Shown piece after piece: positions 1 to 5,345 of a stretch of 5,488 bases of DNA. Both the position numbers and the translations under genes were made by a program. Source of the DNA: an uncultured Micrococcales bacterium. Its GTDB lineage: Bacteria; Actinomycetota; Actinomycetes; Actinomycetales; Microbacteriaceae. The stretch lies in the NCBI GenBank assembly GCA_903929105.1, contig CAIYTL010000206.1:1-5488 (forward strand), written 5' to 3'. The notes beneath the pieces are model-generated. The model had not been told where the DNA came from and ran no database searches. It saw only the letters and a program-made list of their open reading frames with translations. The stretch's first letter is position 1. Each line of letters begins with the position of its first letter.

Positions 1-38
1 CACCAAGCTGAAGTGAGACCTAACGAAGGATTAAACAC

Positions 39-689
39 ATGCGCGAAGTTTTTCAAACTGAACTGGCAGACGTTCAAACTCGACTCGTCGAAATTTCTGA
101 GTCAGTAACCCACATCATGGAGAAAGCCTCGGCAGCTTTTCTTCAAAGCGACGTTGCACTAGCCGACGAAGCGATCGCGCTTGCCGAAGCAAACGAGAGC
201 CGCGCATTGACCCTAGACGAGTTGGTCATTCGCATTTTGGCCCGCCAGTCACCGGTGGCACGCGACCTAAGAATTTTGGTTTCAGCTCTTCGCATGAGCG
301 CATCTCTAGAGCGCATGGGCGCCTTGGCCGGTCACATTGCGGCAATCGCTCGCTACCGTTTTCCGGGATCAGCAGTGCCAGCCGCGCTGCGTCCAACTTT
401 TGAAGAAATGGCGCGACTTGACGTTGAACTAGGTCGCCGTGTGAGCGTTCTTTTGAAGAACACCGACGTTGACCTGGCTCGCCTGATTCAAGCCGAAGAC
501 GCTCGCGTTGACGAACTGCACCGCAGCGTGTTCGACGTTGTGCTCGGTGAAGAGTGGAAAGAGAACGCGGTTTACACCGTAGACGTAACCCTTGCCAGCC
601 GCTACTTCGAGCGTTTCGCCGACCACGTAGTAGACATCTCAACCAAGGTGAGCTACCTGACTACCGGTGCATGGCACGACCTCGACTAA
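39..689 (+). CDS. phoU: PhoU-family phosphate signalling regulator
   Basis: A 216-residue all-helical protein of normal PhoU length. PhoU proteins link the PstSCAB phosphate transporter to the phosphate-sensing histidine kinase and repress the Pho response when phosphate is plentiful; they act at the cytoplasmic membrane face. Two PhoU repeats are visible. The first (about residues 5-105) ends in ERMGALAGHI at 91-100; the second (about 115-207) ends in ERFADHVVDI at 191-200, the classical acidic metal-binding form. The first repeat has Ala and His where many PhoU proteins have Asp and Asn (ERxGDxxxNI). From memory this is usual in actinobacterial PhoU/PhoY, so it is a lineage trait and not decay. 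The ATG start is supported by GAAGGA at 25-30, eight bases upstream. No pst genes or sensor kinase lie in the window. The gene is probably monocistronic here because a terminator follows the stop codon. Identity is secure; the exact partners are inference. Confidence 0.95.
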   Translation: MREVFQTELADVQTRLVEISESVTHIMEKASAAFLQSDVALADEAIALAEANESRALTLDELVIRILARQSPVARDLRILVSALRMSASLERMGALAGHIAAIARYRFPGSAVPAALRPTFEEMARLDVELGRRVSVLLKNTDVDLARLIQAEDARVDELHRSVFDVVLGEEWKENAVYTVDVTLASRYFERFADHVVDISTKVSYLTTGAWHDLD

Positions 690-702
690 AGAGTTTTTAC
701 AA

Positions 703-739
703 AAAAAGAACCCCGGCTCACCGAGTCGGGGTTCTTTTT
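703..739. terminator. Bidirectional intrinsic terminator between phoU and gpmA
   Basis: A near-perfect 17-bp stem (703-719 with 723-739, one G-T wobble at 716/726) closes a 3-base loop (ACC, 720-722). The core is CCCCGGCTC/GAGTCGGGG. It is flanked by an A-run on the left and a T-run on the right, so it gives a U-tract in either direction. It lies 13 bases after the phoU stop and 9 bases beyond the gpmA stop, and so serves both convergent genes. Confidence 0.93.
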
Positions 740-748
740 GCTTAAGAG

Positions 749-1498
749 TTACTTTTTGCCCTGAGCCGCAACAGCAGCAGCGCCAGCAGCAGCAGCCTCT
801 GGGTCGAGGTATTCGCCACCTTTGACGATTGGCTCAAAGTTTGAGTTCAGGCGATAAACCAATGGAATGCCGGTCGGAATGTTTAGCTCGGCAATCTCGT
901 CGTCAGACAGGCCATCGAGGTGCTTAACCAATGCGCGAAGCGAGTTTCCGTGAGCGGTAACCAAAACGGTTTTGCCCGCGGTTAGGTCAGCTTTGATCTC
1001 GTCGTTCCACAGCGGCAACATGCGCACTAGAACGTCTTTGAGACACTCGGTCTTAGGAATGTTTGCACCTAGGTCGGCGTAACGCTCATCGTGAGCCTGA
1101 GAAAACTGGTCGTTGTCGTCTATCGGCGGTGGTGGCACATCGAAACTGCGGCGCCAGGTCTGGAACATTTCAGCACCGTATTCAGCCAAAGTCTGCGCTT
1201 TGTCTTTGCCCTGAAGAGCCCCATAGTGACGCTCGTTGAGGCGCCAGTCACGCTTCACGTCGATCCAGCTGCGCTCAGCTGCGTTCAAAGCAATGTGAGC
1301 AGTGTTGATGGCGCGCTTTAGACGCGAGGTGTAAAGCAATGTTGGCTTGATGCCCGACTCGGCGAGCAGTTCACCGGCACGCTTCGCCTCGGCGCGACCC
1401 TGGTCGCTTAGGTCAACATCTACCCAGCCGGTGAAAAGGTTTTCTTGGTTCCAAACGCTGTTGCCGTGGCGCAACAAAACAAGGGTGTATTCAGTCAT
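749..1498 (-). CDS. gpmA: 2,3-bisphosphoglycerate-dependent phosphoglycerate mutase
   Basis: Interconverts 3-phosphoglycerate and 2-phosphoglycerate in glycolysis and gluconeogenesis; cytosolic. The 249-residue product matches the usual length of about 250 for dPGM. The phosphohistidine motif is RHGNSVWN with nucleophile His11. The substrate-binding TGWVDVDL follows at 23-30, YTSRLKRA at 56-63, NERHYGALQGKDK at 88-100 with the acid/base Glu89, and AHGNSLRAL at 182-190 with the second active-site His183. All catalytic residues are present. The C-terminus is an Ala-rich tail (about 233-245) ending in Lys-Lys. The ATG at 1498 is chosen because the family starts directly before the first beta-strand; longer readings upstream carry 36 unrelated residues that overlap the divergent gene. 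There is no Shine-Dalgarno before this ATG, and a -10-like TAAACT lies 7 bases upstream, so the mRNA may be leaderless. Transcription ends at the hairpin shared with phoU. Confidence 0.96.
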   Translation of the reverse strand: MTEYTLVLLRHGNSVWNQENLFTGWVDVDLSDQGRAEAKRAGELLAESGIKPTLLYTSRLKRAINTAHIALNAAERSWIDVKRDWRLNERHYGALQGKDKAQTLAEYGAEMFQTWRRSFDVPPPPIDDNDQFSQAHDERYADLGANIPKTECLKDVLVRMLPLWNDEIKADLTAGKTVLVTAHGNSLRALVKHLDGLSDDEIAELNIPTGIPLVYRLNSNFEPIVKGGEYLDPEAAAAGAAAVAAQGKK

Positions 1499-1504
1499 AG
1501 TTGC

Positions 1505-1511
1505 TAGTTTA
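1505..1511. promoter_or_regulatory. Overlapping divergent -10 elements for gpmA and the methyltransferase gene
   Basis: Only 18 bp (1499-1516) separate the two divergent start codons. On the plus strand TAGTTT (1505-1510) fits the actinobacterial TANNNT -10 pattern and ends 6 bases before the GTG at 1517. On the minus strand TAAACT (1511-1506) fits the same pattern and ends 7 bases before the gpmA ATG. Both positions would put +1 at or next to the first base of the start codon, that is leaderless mRNA, and neither gene shows a Shine-Dalgarno. The two boxes share five of their bases. No good -35 was found on either side, so this is a prediction from spacing and motif. Confidence 0.5.
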
Positions 1512-1516
1512 TTCGA

Positions 1517-2317
1517 GTGGCAACAAAAAAACCTGTGGGCACTGTCACCCGCGGAACAACCAACCCAAACCGATTGCGGCGCATCGACCGGTTTGTGGTT
1601 GCGCAACGCATTCTTCGCGATGAACCCACCCCGATTGTGGTCGACTTGGGTTATGGCGCGAGCCCGATAACCGCGGTCGAGTTGAGCGCCCGAGCGCGCC
1701 TAGTAAACCCAGCCGCACAGCTGGTAGGTGTTGAAATCGAACGAGAGCGCGTTGCTCGAGGCCTCGAAGTTGCCACAGACCAACTTCATTTTGCTTTAGG
1801 GGGCTTCGAGGTTCCACTGCCGAACCCACCTTTTGCCTCCGAGCAAAAAGTGCACCTGATTCGAGCATTCAACGTGTTGCGCCAATATTCCGAACCCGAA
1901 GTCGCCGGCGCCTGGGCCTTGATGTGCAGTCGACTAGCGCCGGGTGGTCTGCTGATAGAAGGCACCTGCGACGAAATCGGGCGTCTGGCCAGTTGGGTGA
2001 CTCTCAATTCTGATGGGCCGCAAACTTTCACAATATCGCTTCGCCTCAATGGCCTCGAATTGCCAAGCAAAGTTGCAGAGCGCCTGCCTAAAGCTTTGAT
2101 TCACCACAATTTGCCGGGCGAAAGCATCCATAAATATTTGCAAGCAATTGACGCGGCTTGGCGCCTGCACAGCCCACTAGCCACCTTCAGCGCGCAGCAG
2201 CGCTGGGTTGCCGCCTGCGACACTTTGGTCGCACAAGGGTGGCCGATTGTGGTTGACCGAAAGCGTTGGCGACTCGGCGAGCTAACCGTGGCTTGGGCGG
2301 CAGTTGAACCTAAATAA
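1517..2317 (+). CDS. Class I SAM-dependent methyltransferase, substrate unknown
   Basis: A 266-residue protein with a Rossmann-type SAM-binding core. Motif I is VVDLGYGASP at 41-50, a Gly-rich loop with two of the usual three glycines. The acidic residue at the end of beta-2 is Glu73 in VGVEIERERV (70-79), expected to bind the ribose hydroxyls. APGGLLIEGTCDE at 141-153 has the post-motif character of the beta-5 region. The N-terminus (TKKPVGTVTRGTTNPNRLRR) is basic and probably flexible. The C-terminal third contains conserved-looking stretches such as AERLPKALIHHNLPGE (187-202) and RWRLGELTVAW (250-260). It resembles a conserved actinobacterial family annotated only as methyltransferase; I know of no assigned substrate. 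The start is GTG without a Shine-Dalgarno, probably leaderless. It diverges from gpmA, and its last 8 bp overlap the end of the opposing FUSC gene. Confidence 0.88.
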   Translation: MATKKPVGTVTRGTTNPNRLRRIDRFVVAQRILRDEPTPIVVDLGYGASPITAVELSARARLVNPAAQLVGVEIERERVARGLEVATDQLHFALGGFEVPLPNPPFASEQKVHLIRAFNVLRQYSEPEVAGAWALMCSRLAPGGLLIEGTCDEIGRLASWVTLNSDGPQTFTISLRLNGLELPSKVAERLPKALIHHNLPGESIHKYLQAIDAAWRLHSPLATFSAQQRWVAACDTLVAQGWPIVVDRKRWRLGELTVAWAAVEPK

Positions 2318-3386
2318 TCGGCAGCTCAGCCCGAGCGTCTTCTTCGGCCATGCCGCTCGCGCACAGCAAGTCAATCAACAGTGGGCGAAGCAGCAGCAAA
2401 ACACTGGCTTCGCGCAGTTGATCGGCAATGCCAAACCGCTTGGGGTCTAGCTGGTGCATAACCTCAAGCAACAGTTCGCGAGCCTCAAGCAAACGTTCGG
2501 AGTCTTCGAGCCCCATTTTGAGCAGCAGGGCGCCTTCGGCGATTTGCTCGATCAGGTCGGCAAGGTAGGGGCGCGGTTTGGTGTCTCGCAATAAAAAGTC
2601 GACTCGGCGCACGATCACTCGAAGGTTGCGAGTTGCTAGGTCCATTCCGCGCATAAGTCGCACCTGACCCGAAAGTTCATCGCGATATTTGCGCAAAAAC
2701 GGCGAAATTCGCGAAATCGCTATGGCGCTATCAAGCGAAAGCCGCCAGTTATCGACCAGTGGTTGAGTGCGGCGCACTTTAACCAAAGTCGCGTCCGCAG
2801 TTTTGACGTCGAGCTGAACCAACGCAAGTTTAAGCGCGTGCAAAACCTCAAGAAAAGTGTCAAATAGTTTGCCGGCGTCGACACGTGCCAAGCCCCGAGG
2901 GTCTCGCGGAATCAGAGCCGTCACAACCAAAGCCATGCTGGCACCCAGAAGCCCGTCAATGGTCTTGCTAAAAGCTAATTCGCCTGGCTGAATCAAAATA
3001 AAAACCAACATCGATTGAATGCCTGCCGACAGCGCAAAAGCTGAACTCGCTGACATAAACCTTGCAATAAAAAGTGCGAGCATGAGCGTTAGACCGATTT
3101 GCCAAACGCCCACACCGACCAGGCTCAGCAAAAACTCGCTGATCAAAATGCCAGTGACCATGCCCACTGCGGTTTCGGCAACTCGACGCGGCCTTGCATC
3201 TCGTGTGAACCCCAACGCTGAGATTGTGACGGTAACCGCAAGCACAGGCATTGCGTGGCCCAAACCAAAGTGCGCAATAGCGAAAGCGGCCATTGAACCA
3301 ATCACGATTTGAACGATTGGCGCAATCGACTCCACCACGCGATGGGTTGACTCGCGCAGGCTCCAGTGCAGTTTCGGTGTTTTCAC
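2310..3386 (-). CDS. FUSC-family (aromatic acid exporter-like) inner-membrane protein
   Basis: A 358-residue membrane protein. About six hydrophobic segments fill the first half (approximately 20-40, 43-60, 70-90, 93-110, 112-133 and 142-159), followed by a long, mostly helical, charged cytoplasmic region (160-358). The GFTRDARPRRVAETAVGMVTGI region (59-80) matches the basic loop and following helix typical of FUSC/ArAE proteins, the family of AaeB efflux pumps. It is about half the size of AaeB-type proteins, so it probably works as an oligomer. The substrate cannot be told from the sequence. The start is GTG at 3386, 9 bases after the ygfZ stop; the only Shine-Dalgarno-like sequence is the AGG embedded in that stop (TTAGGC), which implies translational coupling. 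It is the last gene of the minus-strand group, and no terminator is visible before it overlaps the methyltransferase gene end. Confidence 0.85.
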   Translation of the reverse strand: MKTPKLHWSLRESTHRVVESIAPIVQIVIGSMAAFAIAHFGLGHAMPVLAVTVTISALGFTRDARPRRVAETAVGMVTGILISEFLLSLVGVGVWQIGLTLMLALFIARFMSASSAFALSAGIQSMLVFILIQPGELAFSKTIDGLLGASMALVVTALIPRDPRGLARVDAGKLFDTFLEVLHALKLALVQLDVKTADATLVKVRRTQPLVDNWRLSLDSAIAISRISPFLRKYRDELSGQVRLMRGMDLATRNLRVIVRRVDFLLRDTKPRPYLADLIEQIAEGALLLKMGLEDSERLLEARELLLEVMHQLDPKRFGIADQLREASVLLLLRPLLIDLLCASGMAEEDARAELPII

Positions 3387-3402
3387 GCGCGCAGCCTAAC
3401 CG
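3386..3402 (-). promoter_or_regulatory. Stop-embedded ribosome binding site at the ygfZ/FUSC junction
   Basis: On the minus strand CGGTTAGGC (3402-3394) contains the ygfZ TAG stop, and its AGG is the only Shine-Dalgarno-like stretch before the GTG at 3386 (8 bases from AGG to GTG). This decides the GTG start of the FUSC gene. The same nine bases occur at the junction upstream of ygfZ. Confidence 0.5.
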
Positions 3403-4424
3403 TGCCCGTTCAAGAGGCTTTTGCGGGGGCGCGGGTTCGCAGCCCCAGCGTCAGTTGGCACAATAACTTCTTGGGTAGCCGAAATGGTTTCGTTGCCAGA
3501 GGTTACAACCAAAATGGCTGATGGATCGGTAACGCGGTTGATTACGGCGAGCGCAATCGGGCCCATTTCAAAGTGGTGTGCGGTTGAGGTAACGACACCC
3601 CGCTGGCGGTCGTCGCCTTGAACATAAACGGGGTCGCCAACTTCGGGCAAAAAGTGGCCAGAACCATCAAGCTGCAATAGAACGAGGCGGCGAGGCGGGT
3701 GCCCCAGGTTGTGAACTTTAGCAACTGATTCTTGCCCCCGATAGCAACCTTTGCTGAGGTGCACACCGGTGCTGAGCCAGTCGAGTTCGTGGGGCAACGT
3801 TTTGGCGTCGACTTCGCTGAGTTGCGATGGCCGGTGCGCCGCAATGCGCAGCGCGGTCAGGGCATCTGCACCAACCGACGGCAAACCATTTAAATCGGAT
3901 GCCCCTTCGGCGGGCACCAGAGACTCGCTCAGGTGATAGTCGCGCGCCAATGAGGTCAAAGGGGTTTTTGAGTAGCGAACTGAACCGGCAACCTCATTGG
4001 GCCACGGGTCTTGCCAAACCACGGCAGCATTGGGCACGCCATCGAAGGAGTTTCGGGCAACTACAGTGAAGTCGGCGCTGCGATTGGCAATCACTACTTT
4101 TTTGCGGAAGACGTTGGCTCTAAGCCAGGCTTCGAATGCTTCGGCCGAAGCGCATTCTGCATAGAGTTCGTTTGGTGAGGCGAAGATCCAGGTTGATTCT
4201 GGTGATTCATGAACCCGCCAGGCTAACTGAACGTGACCGTTTGCGTCGAGCATGAGGGCTTCGGTTGATTCGCCAGGGTTCAAACCCAAAATTTTCTGGG
4301 CCAAAAAGGCGTGCAACCAGGCTTGGCGGTCGACGCCCGATATTTCAAAAATCATGTGCGCAGGCAGGTTTACGACTGCTTCACCGGCTGCAAAAGCACG
4401 CTGTTCCAGCAGCGGGTTGACCAC
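3396..4424 (-). CDS. ygfZ: YgfZ-type folate-binding protein (GcvT-like fold)
   Basis: 342 residues with the GcvT/aminomethyltransferase-like fold. YgfZ proteins use a tetrahydrofolate-binding fold to help assemble or repair certain Fe-S enzymes, especially under oxidative stress; cytosolic. The diagnostic KGCYRGQE signature is intact at about residues 225-232, including the conserved Cys227. The N-terminal part carries the typical VVNLPAHMIFEISGVDRQAWLH region followed by LNPGESTEALMLDANG, as in folate-binding family members. The C-terminal barrel domain (about 240-325) ends in a Pro/Arg-rich tail. I chose the GTG at 4424, 8 bases after the FABP gene stop. Homologous sequence (NPLLEQRA) begins immediately after it, and the AGG of TTAGGC lies 7 bases upstream. 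The longer open frame to 4508 would begin with TTG inside the FABP gene and adds unrelated residues. Co-transcribed with the nitrobindin gene upstream and the FUSC gene downstream. Confidence 0.92.
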   Translation of the reverse strand: MVNPLLEQRAFAAGEAVVNLPAHMIFEISGVDRQAWLHAFLAQKILGLNPGESTEALMLDANGHVQLAWRVHESPESTWIFASPNELYAECASAEAFEAWLRANVFRKKVVIANRSADFTVVARNSFDGVPNAAVVWQDPWPNEVAGSVRYSKTPLTSLARDYHLSESLVPAEGASDLNGLPSVGADALTALRIAAHRPSQLSEVDAKTLPHELDWLSTGVHLSKGCYRGQESVAKVHNLGHPPRRLVLLQLDGSGHFLPEVGDPVYVQGDDRQRGVVTSTAHHFEMGPIALAVINRVTDPSAILVVTSGNETISATQEVIVPTDAGAANPRPRKSLLNGHG

Positions 4425-4439
4425 TGGTTTGCCTAACCG
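4424..4439 (-). promoter_or_regulatory. Stop-embedded ribosome binding site at the FABP/ygfZ junction
   Basis: On the minus strand CGGTTAGGC (4439-4431) holds the TAG stop of the FABP gene. Its AGG sits 7 bases before the ygfZ GTG at 4424. It supports that GTG as the true start and suggests that a ribosome terminating on the upstream gene re-initiates here. Confidence 0.5.
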
Positions 4440-5047
4440 ATTTTTTCTAGGCGGGCTGAGGCATGCGATGTGATTGGGTTTCCCAGCGCAGCGATATCCC
4501 ACACCCAAAGCAGCGCACCTTCAACTAGGCCATACATGCGTTGAGCGCCACTGTATTCTTTTGAGTTTTCTGAGCGGCTCGAGCCTCGGCCGGTGGCCAT
4601 GTCAACTCGAGCACCTTTGATGAAGCCCATGTAATGTTCATTGATTCCGCTTGGGTGCAGAATCGAAGCTTCGATGTCGAAGCCACCGTGCTTGGTGCGA
4701 AGCTTTTCAAGGTCGTCGCGAGTTTTGATCGAGAGCTCGCCTTCACCCGGCAAAAGCCCTGGGCCATGATCACCAGTTTCGGCGGGGCGTGCCAAACGCC
4801 AAAAACCTAGTTCAGCGGGCAAAATTGTTCCGGCTTCATCGAGCAGTTTCGCTGATGATTGGTAGGTCACATAGTTTTCGCCGTTGTTTGCAAAAACTAC
4901 AGTTTGTGAAAATTCGTATTCAATCGGCTGGCCGGTAACCGGGTTGACTCGGTGTTTATAGCTGATTACACCCGTGCCCTGCCACTGCCCGAGCAAAAAC
5001 GCAAATGGGGTAGCCTCAATCGGCAAGTTTTCTGGCAGATCAAACAA
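4433..5047 (-). CDS. FABP-family heme protein (nitrobindin / peroxynitrite isomerase-like)
   Basis: A 204-residue beta-barrel protein of the bacterial FABP/nitrobindin family. Characterised members bind ferric heme and isomerise peroxynitrite to nitrate; they are cytosolic. The family signature GxWxGxG is present as GQWQGTG at residues 20-26. The C-terminal segment MYGLVEGALLWVWDIA (171-186) followed by PITSHASARLEKIG matches the family end. His195, nine residues from the C-terminus, sits where the proximal heme ligand is expected. It is longer than compact nitrobindins of about 160 residues because of a charged insert at about 104-125 (ELSIKTRDDLEKLRTKHGG), which I believe is common in Microbacteriaceae. 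The start is TTG at 5047: an in-frame stop lies seven codons upstream, no ATG or GTG is near, and AAAGG lies about 11 bases before it. It is 25 bases downstream of a small membrane protein gene. Confidence 0.9.
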   Translation of the reverse strand: MFDLPENLPIEATPFAFLLGQWQGTGVISYKHRVNPVTGQPIEYEFSQTVVFANNGENYVTYQSSAKLLDEAGTILPAELGFWRLARPAETGDHGPGLLPGEGELSIKTRDDLEKLRTKHGGFDIEASILHPSGINEHYMGFIKGARVDMATGRGSSRSENSKEYSGAQRMYGLVEGALLWVWDIAALGNPITSHASARLEKIG

Positions 5048-5072
5048 GGTTAAAGCGACCTTTGCTTAGTAA

Positions 5073-5180
5073 CTACTTTTGGCCTTTGAAAAGTTTGACC
5101 AAAACCAGGGCTGAAACGCTGACAATGGCTAAAACAGCCAAGACCAATAGGCCGGTGAAAAAGATTTCAGGTGCGAGCAT
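5073..5180 (-). CDS. 35-residue single-pass membrane protein, unknown function
   Basis: A short ORF starting with ATG at 5180 and ending in TAG. The product begins MLAPEIFF, has one hydrophobic segment (about residues 6-29, rich in Leu, Val and Ala), and ends in a basic KLFKGQK tail. That charge pattern predicts a short external N-terminus and a cytoplasmic C-terminus. A Shine-Dalgarno AGGAG lies at 5198-5194, 13 bases before the ATG (slightly long), inside the end of the preceding minus-strand ORF, whose stop is 9 bases upstream. The FABP gene starts 25 bases downstream. The codons look normal and no competing frame explains the stretch. I do not recognise a family. Its shape is that of small subunits that stabilise membrane complexes, but no partner can be named. 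Confidence 0.62.
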   Translation of the reverse strand: MLAPEIFFTGLLVLAVLAIVSVSALVLVKLFKGQK

Positions 5181-5189
5181 GATTCGAGT

Positions 5190-5303
5190 TTAGCTCCTCA
5201 CAAAGAGATACACACTAGCAACGGCAAGAATCAGGTATGAACCGCCGCTAACATAAATCAGTTCGCGCACAAAACCTTCTTTGGCAGCTCTAAACAGGTG
5301 CAC
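5190..5303 (-). CDS. Small C-terminally membrane-anchored protein, start uncertain
   Basis: The reading frame ends in TAA at 5190 and encodes an amphipathic segment, HLFRAAKEGFVRELIY, then one membrane helix with the sequence SGGSYLILAVASVYLFVRS to the end. I give the minimal 37-residue form starting with GTG at 5303, because an upstream 8-codon ORF with a good Shine-Dalgarno stops there in TAGTG. The same frame stays open without a stop to the window end (5488). A TTG at 5375 would give 61 residues, and a gene entering from the right would give at least 99 codons. The extra part is encoded by the tandem repeat and reads as low-complexity Ser/Ala/Gly/Arg with two Cys, unlike the membrane part. 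No family is recognised. It is probably co-transcribed with the 35-residue membrane protein, 9 bases downstream. Confidence 0.45.
   Translation of the reverse strand: MHLFRAAKEGFVRELIYVSGGSYLILAVASVYLFVRS
5194..5198 (-). promoter_or_regulatory. Ribosome binding site for the 35-residue membrane protein
   Basis: AGGAG on the minus strand lies within the last codons (GTG AGG AGC) of the upstream small ORF, 13 bases before the ATG at 5180. It is the clearest ribosome binding site near any of the short ORFs inside the minus-strand gene group. Confidence 0.5.
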
Positions 5304-5329
5304 TAGCGAAACCCCAGCAACCGAACCAT
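5303..5329 (-). other. Possible 8-codon leader ORF overlapping the next start (TAGTG)
   Basis: On the minus strand AGGAG (5340-5336) is followed after 6 bases by ATG (5329), an ideal spacing. The ORF encodes MVRLLGFR and stops with TAG at 5305-5303. The G of that stop is the first base of a GTG that opens the small membrane-protein frame. This resembles a leader peptide coupled by termination and re-initiation. A chance Shine-Dalgarno, or one belonging to a longer ORF from ATG 5410 in the same frame, is also possible. Confidence 0.3.
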
Positions 5330-5345
5330 CGCCAGCTCCTGTCGT

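Noticed and set aside
226..642. Long minus-strand ORF opposite phoU
   Set aside because: Arg/Cys-rich shadow of the phoU coding frame with no family resemblance and no ribosome binding site; phoU is certain.
1499..1606. N-terminal extension of gpmA beyond the ATG at 1498
   Set aside because: The extra residues overlap the divergent methyltransferase gene, are not phosphoglyceromutase-like, and the enzyme's usual N-terminus begins exactly at 1498.
1820..1834. PNPPF at residues 102-106 of the methyltransferase as an N-methyltransferase NPPY-type motif
   Set aside because: The position is roughly where motif IV could lie, but the surrounding sequence does not look like PrmC or DNA methyltransferases, and I believe the NPP is not kept in relatives. 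Probably coincidence.
4425..4508. N-terminal extension of ygfZ into the FABP gene
   Set aside because: It would start with TTG well inside the FABP gene and adds unrelated residues; GTG 4424 with the TTAGGC site fits the family start.
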